Source of the DNA: Xanthomonas sp. 3793
GTDB lineage: Bacteria > Pseudomonadota > Gammaproteobacteria > Xanthomonadales > Xanthomonadaceae
DNA length: 64,000 nt
Assembly: GCF_024806835.1 (NCBI RefSeq)
Contig: NZ_JANTYU010000005.1
Location: forward strand, 215,095 to 279,094
Direction of reading: 5' to 3'
Shown here: one piece after another, positions 29,201 through 38,963 of the stretch
Numbering within the stretch: the stretch's first letter is position 1
How the letters are laid out: each line of letters begins with the position of its first letter
Notes under the pieces: generated by a model
What the model was told of the DNA's origin: nothing
Database searches by the model: none
The model's input: the letters and a program-made list of their open reading frames with translations, nothing else
Program-made: the position numbers and the translations under genes

Positions 29201-32200
29201 GGCAGCTCCCGCAGCACGCGAAAGCCCACGTCCGGTTGCGCCGAGCCGTTGTCGGCGCGGCTGGCCTGCACGGTGCAATCGGACCAGTAACTGGCGAAGC
29301 TGCCGCCGCGCGCCTGCACGCCCGCGCCGCTGGAGACCCACTCCCAGACATTGCCGGTGAGGTTGATCAGCCCCCAGGGATTGGCATCGCGGCCGCGCGC
29401 CGACACCGGCGCGCGTACCGTATCGGCGGCGCTGGCGGTGGGCGGCACGCAGTTGCTGTCCTCGGCCTGGCGCCAGTTGGCCGCGGCCTGCGCGGCATGC
29501 AGCCATTCGGCATCGCTGGGCAGGCGATAGCGCCAGCCGCCGCTGCCGATGGTCAACCAGCGCAGATAGGCACGGGCCTGGGTCAGGCTGATGTTGCGCA
29601 CCGGTGCACGCGCCAGTTCGGGCGTGCTGGCGGCCTGCGCGGTGCAGCGGCCGGTGGCCTGGCAGAACAGGTTGAAATCGGCCACCGCCACCTCGCCGCG
29701 CGACAGCGCATACGGCTTGCCGCCGCCGATGCCGGGCACCACCACCAGCATCGGGCCGCGGGTGTCGCCCAGCGTATCGAAACAGGCCGCGCCACGGCCG
29801 GGCAGGCCGGCACCGCCGCAGGGGTCAGGGCCGGTAGGCACCGGCGGCAGGCTGGTGTCGTCGTCCACGCTTACGGGCAAGGTGGCAGTAGCCGTGGTGC
29901 CGCGCGCTGCACCGGTGGTGGCATTGGTGGGCTTGGCCGTGGATTTGCCGCGCGCTGGTTTTGTTGTCGAGGTGGGCGCCGTTGCATCGGTGGCGCTGCC
30001 GGCGGGCACGCTGTCGGATGCGGGCGCATCGACGGCAGGCGCACGTTGCAGGCGTGCGGACAGCGTGCCTTCGGGCAGTTGCCCGGCGGCTTTCATCTGC
30101 GCTTCCAGTTGCGCCATCGCAGTGGCATCGCTGCGATACAGGGCCTGCAGGCGCTGCCCCAGTTGCTGGCGTTGGTTGGCCGGCAGATTGGCGGCGCTCA
30201 TCACCGCCGCGATCGCCGCGTAGCGTGCCTGCGCACTACGCAGTTCGGCACGTTGGCCGAGCATCTGCACTGCTTGCGCAAGCAGGTCGGCGGCCTGTGC
30301 ATAACGGCCCTGCGCGAACGCATCGCCGGCGTTGTTGCGATACACCTGCGAGAGCAGTTGCGGGCCTTCGCTGCCCAGCAATGGATGGCTCGGTTGCAGC
30401 GTGCGGATACGCGCCAAGGCATCGCGGGTTTTGCCCAGATCGTTGGCGGCGGCAGCGCGGCGCAGCGATTCCACCCGCCCTTCCACTTCGGCCTCGGCGC
30501 TTTCGCGTGCCAGTGCCTGTTGCAGCTGTTGATCCAGTGTCTGCAAACGTGTGCGCTGGGCGAGCAAGGTGCTGGATTGCGGAGCCAGCTCCAGCCCGAA
30601 GTCGACCAGGGCCTGCGCGCCGGCCAGCTGCGCCGGGTCGCTTTGCGGGGCGACCACGCCGCTGATGGCCGCGGCCACTGCGCTGGCCTGTCTGCTGCGC
30701 TCGGTGGCCGGCAAGGCGGCCAGTGCAGCCGCGATGCGACCGCGCCAGGCCGGATCGGTGCCCGGGCGTGCCAGATCCGCTGCCAGCGTCTGACGTGCGC
30801 TGCTGGCATCGCGCGGCAATGCAGCCACCGCGCTGCGTTTGGCTTGCTGCTCGGCCACCGCGACCTCGGCGCTGCGCAATTGCAGGCGCAACGACTCGGG
30901 GAAGGCGGCGCGCGCCTGATCGATCTCGGCCCGCGCGCTGGTGAGCTGCCCCGCCGCAACCGCCTGCGCAACGGCGTCATCCAGCCGTACTTCCAGCGCG
31001 GCGTGATGCAACAAGCTGCTGCCCGGGTCGATGCGGCGCACCTGGTCGAGCGTGGCCAGGGCGTTGTCGGCCTGGTTGCGGAACAACAGTCCGGCGTCGA
31101 GTTGACGATTGAGCGTGGTGTCCAGCGCATTGAGGCGCTGGTTCTTCTCGCGCTCGATGGTCTGCCGGCGCGCATCCAGCGCCGGCGAATACAGCCGCAA
31201 GCGATCACGCAGGGCAAAGACCTGCAGCGCGCCGCGGTAATCGTCGCGGCCGTTGGCCGGATTCCACAACGTGTCCAGACGACGCAGCAGGAAATCTTCG
31301 ATCAGATCGCTGCGGTCGGTAAGCAGGCGGCGACGGTCGTCCGGCTCCAGGCTGGACAGCGCATGCATGGCCTGGGTTTCGTCGCGATAGTGCTGCGGGT
31401 CCTGCGCGCCGAAGCGTGCGATGACCTCGGCCAGATGCTGCTGATGCAGGTAGCGCTGCACACCCCACCCGCCCGTGCCCAGCACCGCCAGCGCGGCGGC
31501 GCCGTAGCCGAGCAAAGGCAGCGCGCGTTCGCGCAGCGGCACCTGGCGCAGGCCGTCGAGCAGCTGGTCCACGCGCTTCAACCGTTGCGCCGCCGGGAAC
31601 GCCACCGCGGCGCACAGCGTGGCGTACTGGCGCCGGGTCAGGCCGGGCACCGGCGGCGGGCGACGGCCATCGCGCAGCGCCACTTCGGCGCTGAGTTTGT
31701 CGAACGGGTGCCTGCCGGTGAGCAGTTCGAAACACACGCAGCCCAGCGCGTACAGATCGTCGGCCGGTGTGGGCGCCTGCCCGCGGATCATTTCCAGGCT
31801 GGCGTAGGCCGGCGTCAACGCGCCGAGCGTGGCGGCATCGAACACGGTCTGTTCGCCGGACACGTCGGCGGCGTGTTTGCCGGCGCGCGCGATGCCGAAG
31901 TCGAACACCTTGGCCACGCCTTCGCGGGTGACCATGACGTTGCCGGGCTTGAAGTCCGAGTGCACCACGCCGGCGGCATGTGCGCGGATCAGCGCGCGGC
32001 CCATGCCGTCGATCAATGGCCAGGCCTGTTTCAGCGGCATGCCGTTGTAGGCCTGTTCGCGGATCAGCGTTTTCAGGTCGCTGCCGTCGATGTACTCCAT
32101 GGTCATGAAGACCAGGGTGCGATCCTTGTCGAAGTCGTACACCCGCACGATGTTGTCGTGCGCCAGCTTCTGCGAGCGGCGTGCTTCGCGTTGCAACGCG

Positions 32201-32892
32201 ACCAGCGAATCGGGATGACGGCGGAACTCGTCGCTGAGCACCTTGACGGCCAGCCACGGGTCGCGATCGCGCGCTTCCACCTTGCGTTCGTCGCGCGCCA
32301 GATACACCACGCCCATGCCGCCGCGCCCGAGTTCGCGCTCCAGCAGGAAGCGCCCCTTGAGCAGGCTGCCGACGCTGGCATGGTCGCCGCCGGCCGCTTC
32401 GGCCAGATGCTGCCAACTGGACAGGCTGGCGGTACCTGCAGTGCCGGTACCGGTGCCGGTTTGCGTGCCCACGCCGGTCTGGGTGCCCAGGCCCAGGCTG
32501 GTGAGGCTGGGCAGATCGCCGGGCAGCGGCTGCGCCGGTTGCACGCGGGTGATGTCGTCTTCGACCGGCGCAGCAGCGGCGCGGCGCGGCATCACCACGG
32601 TGGCATCGTCGTCGACCGGTGGCGCGGACGGCGCAGCGGCTGGCGAGGTTACTGGCGGCGCTGCCGCTGCGCCCTCGCGCAATGCATCCAGCCGGTGCAT
32701 CAAGGTGGTGACGGTGACATCGTCCAGCAATTGCTGGCGTTGCAACTGCGACAGCGTTTCCACGCCGTCGCGGTATTCGGCATCCGGCACGGCCGCGCGC
32801 TTGCCCAGCGCGGCCAGCACGGCGTCCAGGTTCAATGCGCCGGTGCGCATGGCGGTGACCAGTTCGGTCACGGTGGCGGTGTCTTGGTGCAT
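29197..32892 (-). CDS. ppkA: PpkA/TagE Ser/Thr kinase fused to an FGE-sulfatase domain
   Basis: 1231 residues from the ATG at 32892. A polar N-terminal region (1-170) precedes a Hanks kinase: glycine loop GRGGMG 189-194, catalytic Lys217 (LAVKVL), HSD 311-313 in place of HRD, DFG 331-333. A transmembrane helix follows (LLGYGAAALAVLGTGGWGVQ), then a long coiled-coil/TPR-like segment, and finally a formylglycine-generating-enzyme-like domain (about the last 200 residues: YRLPSDAEWLHAA, NPWGLINLTGNVWEW, GFRVLRELP). The family phosphorylates the FHA protein to switch on the T6SS; PppA reverses this. The FGE-like domain shows no obvious catalytic cysteine pair and may be a ligand-binding fold. Confidence 0.9.
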   Translation of the reverse strand: MHQDTATVTELVTAMRTGALNLDAVLAALGKRAAVPDAEYRDGVETLSQLQRQQLLDDVTVTTLMHRLDALREGAAAAPPVTSPAAAPSAPPVDDDATVVMPRRAAAAPVEDDITRVQPAQPLPGDLPSLTSLGLGTQTGVGTQTGTGTGTAGTASLSSWQHLAEAAGGDHASVGSLLKGRFLLERELGRGGMGVVYLARDERKVEARDRDPWLAVKVLSDEFRRHPDSLVALQREARRSQKLAHDNIVRVYDFDKDRTLVFMTMEYIDGSDLKTLIREQAYNGMPLKQAWPLIDGMGRALIRAHAAGVVHSDFKPGNVMVTREGVAKVFDFGIARAGKHAADVSGEQTVFDAATLGALTPAYASLEMIRGQAPTPADDLYALGCVCFELLTGRHPFDKLSAEVALRDGRRPPPVPGLTRRQYATLCAAVAFPAAQRLKRVDQLLDGLRQVPLRERALPLLGYGAAALAVLGTGGWGVQRYLHQQHLAEVIARFGAQDPQHYRDETQAMHALSSLEPDDRRRLLTDRSDLIEDFLLRRLDTLWNPANGRDDYRGALQVFALRDRLRLYSPALDARRQTIEREKNQRLNALDTTLNRQLDAGLLFRNQADNALATLDQVRRIDPGSSLLHHAALEVRLDDAVAQAVAAGQLTSARAEIDQARAAFPESLRLQLRSAEVAVAEQQAKRSAVAALPRDASSARQTLAADLARPGTDPAWRGRIAAALAALPATERSRQASAVAAAISGVVAPQSDPAQLAGAQALVDFGLELAPQSSTLLAQRTRLQTLDQQLQQALARESAEAEVEGRVESLRRAAAANDLGKTRDALARIRTLQPSHPLLGSEGPQLLSQVYRNNAGDAFAQGRYAQAADLLAQAVQMLGQRAELRSAQARYAAIAAVMSAANLPANQRQQLGQRLQALYRSDATAMAQLEAQMKAAGQLPEGTLSARLQRAPAVDAPASDSVPAGSATDATAPTSTTKPARGKSTAKPTNATTGAARGTTATATLPVSVDDDTSLPPVPTGPDPCGGAGLPGRGAACFDTLGDTRGPMLVVVPGIGGGKPYALSRGEVAVADFNLFCQATGRCTAQAASTPELARAPVRNISLTQARAYLRWLTIGSGGWRYRLPSDAEWLHAAQAAANWRQAEDSNCVPPTASAADTVRAPVSARGRDANPWGLINLTGNVWEWVSSGAGVQARGGSFASYWSDCTVQASRADNGSAQPDVGFRVLRELP

Positions 32893-32896
32893 GCGC

Positions 32897-33613
32897 TCAC
32901 TCCTGCAGGCGGACGACGACGGCGGTGACGTTGTCGCGCGCCGCCCTGCCCATCGCCAGTTCGAACAACCGCGCCAGCAGCGCGCGTGGATCGCCGAAGC
33001 GATGGCATTCGGCATCCAGCTCCGGGTCGGGGATTTCCTTGTTGATGCCATCGCTGCACAGCAAGAATTGCGTACCCGGCAGACTCGGCAGCAGCACCCA
33101 GTCGACGAACAACGGCTCCTGCGCGCCCACCGCGCGGGTAAGCACGCCGGCCGCCGCAGCGGCGGCCTGGGCCGTACCGAACTGGGTGATGTCCTCGCGC
33201 ACGCCGTGCACGTGATCGCGGGTGAGCTGGCGCAGCAGGCCGCCGTGTTGCGCATAGATACGGCTGTCGCCGACCCAGCCGCACAGCATGAAATCCGGGT
33301 CGTGCACCAGCACCACCACGGTGGTGGCGATCATGTCCACGCGGCGTTGCCGCGCAACCTGCAGCAGCTCGGCGTTGATCTGCGCCAGGGTGTCGTCGAT
33401 GGCATCGATGAAGTCGCACAGGTCCGGCGGGCGCACCAATGCGCCCAGCCGCTGCACCAGCAACTGGCTGGCGTAATCGCCGGCGCTGTGGCCGCCCAGG
33501 CCGTCGGCCACCACCCACAGCCCGGCATCGTCGCGCAGCAGCAGTGCGTCTTCGTTGAGCCGGCGCACCTTGCCGGTTTCGGTATGCCCCGCAGATTGAT
33601 ACAGCGCGCTCAT
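32897..33613 (-). CDS. pppA: PppA PP2C-type protein phosphatase of the T6SS
   Basis: 238 residues from the ATG at 33613, overlapping the tagF stop by four bases. All PP2C metal-site motifs are present: RRLNEDALLL, VVADGLGGHSAGDYA, GWVGDSRIYA, LLCSDGI and RDNVTAVVV. In T6SS operons this phosphatase dephosphorylates the FHA target of PpkA and resets activity. It is only four bases upstream of ppkA, so kinase and phosphatase are made together. Confidence 0.94.
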   Translation of the reverse strand: MSALYQSAGHTETGKVRRLNEDALLLRDDAGLWVVADGLGGHSAGDYASQLLVQRLGALVRPPDLCDFIDAIDDTLAQINAELLQVARQRRVDMIATTVVVLVHDPDFMLCGWVGDSRIYAQHGGLLRQLTRDHVHGVREDITQFGTAQAAAAAAGVLTRAVGAQEPLFVDWVLLPSLPGTQFLLCSDGINKEIPDPELDAECHRFGDPRALLARLFELAMGRAARDNVTAVVVRLQE

Positions 33614-34185
33614 CGGGTGACCTCGGTGATGTCCTCGTCGGCGAGCAGCCAGTCCAGATAGCGCTCTGCCGTGGGCAGGCCTGCGAGCGCCTGCGCAGCG
33701 CCGCCCGGCGGCCACCACAGCGACTGGCCATGCGCTGGTGCATGCGCGGTGGACGGCGTGGCCGGCACTGCGAGCGCGCGCACGGCGGTGTCGAAGCTCA
33801 CCGCATCGGTGCGCGCGCGCAGCGCACGGCCCAGGCACGCCGCCGATGCGTCAAACCAGGCCACTGCGGGCAGGCAGGCAGGCGGCACCGGCATCGCCAC
33901 GATCAACGGGAAGCAGCGCCCCACACGGTCTTCGCCCGGGCCCAGCACACCGGCCCAGGCCTGCGGACCGCACACGCCCGGCCCCAAGGCGAAGGCGCGC
34001 ATACCGCTGCCGCGATAGGCGCCCGGCCAGCGTTCGCCGAGCTGCTGCCGCACGCTGTCCAGGCAGCTGGCAAAGTGCGCGTCCCACGGTTGCACGAAGC
34101 TGGCCGGCAAGCGCCGCTGCACGAAGTCGCCCACGCCCGGCAACTTGCCGTGGAAGCCGATCTGATCGCTCGCCGGCATGGTCAT
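33610..34185 (-). CDS. tagF: TagF T6SS accessory regulator
   Basis: 191 residues from MTMPASDQIGFHGKLPGVGD, the hallmark start of the DUF2094/TagF family, followed by FVQPWDAHFASCLDSV and RCFPLIVAM. TagF is a post-translational repressor of T6SS firing. Here it is a stand-alone gene, whereas in some bacteria it is fused to PppA, its neighbour in this operon. Start and stop overlap tssM and pppA by four bases each. Confidence 0.93.
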   Translation of the reverse strand: MTMPASDQIGFHGKLPGVGDFVQRRLPASFVQPWDAHFASCLDSVRQQLGERWPGAYRGSGMRAFALGPGVCGPQAWAGVLGPGEDRVGRCFPLIVAMPVPPACLPAVAWFDASAACLGRALRARTDAVSFDTAVRALAVPATPSTAHAPAHGQSLWWPPGGAAQALAGLPTAERYLDWLLADEDITEVTR

Positions 34186-37100
34186 CCGCCGCACGCAAAC
34201 TGCTGGACGTCGCTGTCCAGAAACGGGTGACGCAGGTTGCCCGCGCGCAGCGGCACCTGCACGTCGTGGCCACCGAGCGCGAAGCTGGCGACGAAGCGCA
34301 GGTCGGACGGGTTCTGCAGATGCCCGGCCTGCAACGCGCGAAACAGCGCCCAGTCGCCTTGATAGTCGAGCGTGCCCAGCGCCACGCCATCGGCACCGAA
34401 GGCGGCAATCGACACATGCCCCGGCACCGGGCCGGGCCAGATCATCGGCATGCTTTGCGCCGCACCGGGCTGGTAGTCGTACCGCTGGCCTTCGATGTCC
34501 AGGGTCAGCCGGGTGACGCCCTCGCCCAGCGTGGGCGCCAGCACGGTAAAGCCCACCTGCGGCACCGGGCCGCCGCGAAAGTATTTCTGCCGGATGCGCT
34601 GCGCCAGTTGCAGCTGTGCAGGCAGTCCGGGCGCGCCAACCACCGCATCCGGGCCTTGTTTCCAGCGCCATTGCGGCGCCTGCGTGTCCAGCAGCGGCTG
34701 CACGGTGCCGGTGTAGAGCGTATCCAGGCGCCCGCCGGTGCCGAACAATTCGCCAAAATTCTGCAGCGGAAGGTCTACCTGCGCATCCGGATCGAACGGG
34801 TAGCGCCCGCGTACGAAATCGCTGCACACCTCGCCCACCGATTGGCGCACCTGCGCATCCAGCGCGGCGCGTGCGCCCTGGGTCATCAAGGTCGCGCTGC
34901 TGCCGGCCAGAGTCTGCAGCCAGTCGGTCAACGGCGGCGGCAGCTGCGCCATTTCCTGCCGGGCCAGGGCCAGTTGCGCGTTGGCGGCTGCCGCATCGCC
35001 ACCGCCTTGCGAGACCACCAGCAACTGCTTGCCGAGTTGATCGAGCACGCCCAGCAGATGATCCAGCGGTGTGCTGCCGGGTGCACCGGCAGTCAATGCA
35101 TTGAGCGCCAGGAAGTGCTCGCTGATCGCCGCGCCCGGCAGCGCTGCGTTGGCGGCGGCAGGATCGGCAGCGGTGGCCAGCGCGGCGCTCATCGCAGCGC
35201 CGCCAGGCAGCGTTGCCGCTGCCGCATTGGCCTTGGCCGCCGCCTTGCCGGCCGCCGCAGCCACGGCGCGCTGCGCCGGGTCTGCCGGCGGTGCGCGGTC
35301 CATCGCCTGGGTGTGCTCGGCCACCACGCCCAGCAACAACCGTAGCGGCGAGCCGGGGCCGGCCAGTCTGGCGGCGCTGGCGCTGGCGCCGGCCAGATCG
35401 GCCGCCGGGCGCAATTGCAGATCGGCCAGCAGCGCGTCCCAGTAGCGGATGTAGTCGGCCTCGTAACGCTGGCCGACCTCGCGCACCAACGCGGCCTTGG
35501 CGGCCGCGTCCAGCGGCGCACCGCCGAACACCCAATCGTCGCACCCGAAGCGTTCCACCGCCTGGCCGATGCCATCGCGCTGCAGGCCGGCGAAGACCGG
35601 CTGGGTGTACAGCGCCGCCACCGGTGTGGACAGCGCAGTGCCGCTGCGCCGCACGAAGGTATCGGCCAGCAAGCCCAGCGCCTTGTCCAAGCGCAGCGGC
35701 GTGCCGGCCGGCGGTGTCAGCAGCAGGTTGCCGTAGATCAACGTGGACAGATCGGCCGCACGCAGGCTCGCACGCGCCTGTGCGATGCGTTCGCCATCCA
35801 GCGACAGCGCACGCACGCGCCCGGGAGCCTCCAGCAAGGCCTGCAGGTGCGCGCTCACTGCCTGCTGCTGCGCCACATCGCGCGGAAACAGTTTGCCGGC
35901 CTCGATGGCCGCCAGCGCGCTGAGTTGCGCAGGATCCAGATGCTGCGGCTGGCCGAGCATCAGGTACCCCTTGAGCGTGTAGTAAAGGGCCTGCGGTGCC
36001 TGCGCGTTGTCGACCAGACCATCGCGAAAGCGCACCGCCAGCGCCGGCAGCAACGTGGCGTTGAGCTGGCGCAGATACCCGGCCTGCAGTTCGTCGCCCA
36101 GCGTGGCTCCCTGGAACAACCCCATCCGCAGCGACCACGGCGTGCGCTGGCGATACTGGCGTGCCACCTGCACCACGGCCTGCGTGGCCGCAGCCTGCTG
36201 CAGCGTGCGTGCCATGTACTCGGGCATGCTGGTGGCGGCGTTGGGATCGGGCACTGCCGGGCGTGCCTGCAGTGCCTGACGCACGTGTTGGAGATAGGCG
36301 CGATTGCCCAGGTAACTGACGCTCAACCCGGCCAGCAGCGCGCCGCTCAGCAACGCAACGCCGGCATAGGCGGCCGCCTGCAGCCATGCCATGCGGCGTT
36401 GCTGCGTGGGCGGCGTGTTGGCCAGCCCGGATTCGCGCAGCACCACCTCGCGCAGCAAGCGCTCGACAAAGAACGTGCGGCGTTGCGCGCCGGGGGCGTG
36501 CACGCGCGCATCGTCCACACCGAAGGTGCGTGCCACCGCGCCCATCATGCGGTCGATCGGCGTACCTTCCTGGGTGCCGGAAGTGAAGTACACCCCGCGC
36601 AGCAGCGGCGCCGGCCCGTAGGCGGTGCCGGCAAAGGTGCCTTCGACAAACTGCCGCGCACGTTCGCCAAGCGCGGCCACCTGCTGCGGAAACGACAGGA
36701 TCGTCGCACGCCGCAAACGGTCGCGCTCCAGATTCAGCCGCTCGAACAGGCGTGCGCTCAACTGCTGCTGCAGCAGATTGAATTCCTCTGCAAAACCGCG
36801 CGCGGCGCGGCCGTCGAGGGTGTGCGCGAGCGCAAATGTCATGCCCCAGACCTGGCTGCGCTGGCCGGGCGTGAGATCGTCGAAGAATTCGCCAAAGCCA
36901 CCGATCAGATCGCACTTGGTAAAGATCAGGTACACCGGCACGCTGGCCTGCAACTGCTCGGCCAGCTCGTCCAGGCGGCGACGGATCGCCTGCATGTGCG
37001 TGTCGCGTTCGCCATCGTCGAGCAGCAACAGGTCGGACATGCTCATGGTCACCAGCACCCCGTTGAGCGGCCGGCGCGGGCGATGGCGCCGCAGCAGGCG

Positions 37101-37712
37101 CAGGAAGTCGCGCCAGGCGCCGGCATCGACGGCCTGGTCGGAGTCCTGCGTGGTGTAGCGCCCGGCGGTATCCAGAAACACCGCTTCGTCGGTAAACCAC
37201 CATTCGCAATCGCGGGTGCCGCCCACCCCGCGCAACGCCGCATCGCCCATGCGCGCTGCCAGCGGAAACTGCAGGCCCGAATGCTGCAGCAAGGTGCTCT
37301 TGCCCGAGCCGGGCGGGCCGATCAACGCGTACCACGGCAGCGTGTACAGATCGCCGCCACCGCGGCGCTTGCGCAGCAGTTGAATGGCCTGCTGGAAGCG
37401 CGCCTGCAATTGCGCGCGCTCCTGCCCGCTGCGCAGTTCGCGGTCATCGTCGCGACCGGGTGCGGCCAATGCGCTGGATAGCCCGGCCGCGCGCCGCTGC
37501 GCCCGCCAACGTCGCCATCCCAGCACCCCCAGCCACACCCCGATCAACAGCACGATTGCCAACAGCCGCGCCGCCATGCCGGTCAGCGGGCTCCAGCCAT
37601 CGATGGCGACATACGGCCCGCCCACCCACAGCAGCAGCGACAGCAGGCACAGCGCCAATACGCTCACCACCAACGTGGCACTCAGCTTGGACAACCGCGT
37701 CTTCATCGTCAT
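34182..37712 (-). CDS. tssM: T6SS membrane-complex protein TssM (IcmF family)
   Basis: 1176 residues. Two N-terminal transmembrane helices (LVVSVLALCLLSLLLWVGGP and MAARLLAIVLLIGVWLGVLGW) enclose a short loop; a cytoplasmic NTPase-like domain has a complete Walker A (GPPGSGKST, 132-140) and FLDTAGRYT as the switch/Walker B region. A third helix occurs near AAAYAGVALLSGALLAGLSV, followed by the large periplasmic domain. TssM forms the trans-envelope channel with TssL (and TssJ where present). Walker A is intact here, while it is degenerate in some TssM. Overlaps tssL and tagF at both ends. Confidence 0.96.
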   Translation of the reverse strand: MTMKTRLSKLSATLVVSVLALCLLSLLLWVGGPYVAIDGWSPLTGMAARLLAIVLLIGVWLGVLGWRRWRAQRRAAGLSSALAAPGRDDDRELRSGQERAQLQARFQQAIQLLRKRRGGGDLYTLPWYALIGPPGSGKSTLLQHSGLQFPLAARMGDAALRGVGGTRDCEWWFTDEAVFLDTAGRYTTQDSDQAVDAGAWRDFLRLLRRHRPRRPLNGVLVTMSMSDLLLLDDGERDTHMQAIRRRLDELAEQLQASVPVYLIFTKCDLIGGFGEFFDDLTPGQRSQVWGMTFALAHTLDGRAARGFAEEFNLLQQQLSARLFERLNLERDRLRRATILSFPQQVAALGERARQFVEGTFAGTAYGPAPLLRGVYFTSGTQEGTPIDRMMGAVARTFGVDDARVHAPGAQRRTFFVERLLREVVLRESGLANTPPTQQRRMAWLQAAAYAGVALLSGALLAGLSVSYLGNRAYLQHVRQALQARPAVPDPNAATSMPEYMARTLQQAAATQAVVQVARQYRQRTPWSLRMGLFQGATLGDELQAGYLRQLNATLLPALAVRFRDGLVDNAQAPQALYYTLKGYLMLGQPQHLDPAQLSALAAIEAGKLFPRDVAQQQAVSAHLQALLEAPGRVRALSLDGERIAQARASLRAADLSTLIYGNLLLTPPAGTPLRLDKALGLLADTFVRRSGTALSTPVAALYTQPVFAGLQRDGIGQAVERFGCDDWVFGGAPLDAAAKAALVREVGQRYEADYIRYWDALLADLQLRPAADLAGASASAARLAGPGSPLRLLLGVVAEHTQAMDRAPPADPAQRAVAAAAGKAAAKANAAAATLPGGAAMSAALATAADPAAANAALPGAAISEHFLALNALTAGAPGSTPLDHLLGVLDQLGKQLLVVSQGGGDAAAANAQLALARQEMAQLPPPLTDWLQTLAGSSATLMTQGARAALDAQVRQSVGEVCSDFVRGRYPFDPDAQVDLPLQNFGELFGTGGRLDTLYTGTVQPLLDTQAPQWRWKQGPDAVVGAPGLPAQLQLAQRIRQKYFRGGPVPQVGFTVLAPTLGEGVTRLTLDIEGQRYDYQPGAAQSMPMIWPGPVPGHVSIAAFGADGVALGTLDYQGDWALFRALQAGHLQNPSDLRFVASFALGGHDVQVPLRAGNLRHPFLDSDVQQFACGG

Positions 37713-38959
37713 TCCCCAGGCTGGAACAGAATCTCGACGCGGCGATTGCGCGCGCGATTGGCAGGCAGCTGCGCCGGCTGCGCCACCGGTTGCGAGTCGC
37801 CGGCGCCCAGCGCTTCCACCCGCCCCGGCGTGGCAAGATGCGTGCGCAACAGCTGCGCAACCGCCTCGGCACGCGCCCCCGACAAGGCGTAGTTGTCCTG
37901 AAAACGCAGCGAGCGCACCGGCACGTCGTCGGTATGCCCGACCACGATCACCCGTCCCGGCAATTGATCGATTGCCGCCGCGATCTGTGCGATCAGGCCA
38001 CGTTGCTCCGGCTCCACCTCGACGCCGCCGGAGGCGAACATCGCCGCGCTGCTCAGGCGCACGCGCGTCTGTCCATCGGACTGCTCATCCACGCGCAACA
38101 GGCTGGCGCGCTCCTGCGTGGCAAGCAACTGTTTCAGACGCACCTGCGGCGGCGGCAACGGCGTTGCCTGCGGTGGTGTGGCCGGCGCCAGCCCCCACTG
38201 CGCAACCTGCGCGCTGATCGGCGCCGACAATGCGTTCAGGCGCGTCTGCATCCACGCGAAGGCCACCACCAACACGCTCAGCCCCAACAGCGCAGCGGCC
38301 CACAGCGGCAGGAAGCGGCCCAGCCGGCGGCGGTCTTCCACCCCGCGCCAATGCGGCGCCAGGCTGTCGGGTGCGGCGCCGCGCGCCGCACGGATACGGC
38401 GGAACAGGTCGTCCTGAATCTCGCCGAGCTTGGCCAGCCCGCCCGCTTCGATCTGATACCGGCCCACGAATCCCAGCGCCAGGCACAGATACATCAGCTC
38501 GATCAATTCCAGATGCCGCGACACATCCGCGCACAGACGCTCCAGGATCTGGAAGAACTTGGCGCCGCCGTACGATTCGCCATGAAAGACCACCAGCAAG
38601 GTCTTTTGCGACCAGCCACTGCGCTCGCCCCACGGCGCATTGAGCACCGCCTCGTCGAGCAAGGCGCACAACACGTAACGCGCGGCGGTGACCGCTTCCA
38701 CCGGCGCGCCGCCATCGCGGGCGCGTTGCTCGAAGCGGCGGATCTGCGCCATCACCTGCTCGCGCAGACGGACCACGTCGGGAAGCTGCGCGCTGTGACG
38801 CAATTGCACCGCCAGCAGCAACAACGGCGTGGCCGCCTGCACCAACGGGTTGACGCTGCGGCCCAGCAACTCGCTGATGTCGGTGTCTTCGGCAGCCACC
38901 ACGCTGGCCGCAAGCGGCGCAACCAGGCCGGCATCGATGTCGGTCATGGAACGGCTCAT
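37709..38959 (-). CDS. tssL: T6SS membrane protein TssL with OmpA-type domain
   Basis: 416 residues. The N-terminal cytoplasmic DotU domain (LLGRSVNPLVQAATPLL, LLDEAVLNAPWG, VVFHGESYGGAKFF) is followed by one transmembrane helix at 216-237 and, unlike classic short TssL, a C-terminal OmpA/MotB-like peptidoglycan-binding domain (VVGHTDDVPVRSLRFQDN, YALSGARAEAVAQLL, RARNRRVEILFQP). The domain anchors the membrane complex to the cell wall without a separate TagL. It is four bases from the tssK stop. Confidence 0.95.
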   Translation of the reverse strand: MSRSMTDIDAGLVAPLAASVVAAEDTDISELLGRSVNPLVQAATPLLLLAVQLRHSAQLPDVVRLREQVMAQIRRFEQRARDGGAPVEAVTAARYVLCALLDEAVLNAPWGERSGWSQKTLLVVFHGESYGGAKFFQILERLCADVSRHLELIELMYLCLALGFVGRYQIEAGGLAKLGEIQDDLFRRIRAARGAAPDSLAPHWRGVEDRRRLGRFLPLWAAALLGLSVLVVAFAWMQTRLNALSAPISAQVAQWGLAPATPPQATPLPPPQVRLKQLLATQERASLLRVDEQSDGQTRVRLSSAAMFASGGVEVEPEQRGLIAQIAAAIDQLPGRVIVVGHTDDVPVRSLRFQDNYALSGARAEAVAQLLRTHLATPGRVEALGAGDSQPVAQPAQLPANRARNRRVEILFQPGE

Positions 38960-38963
38960 GCGC

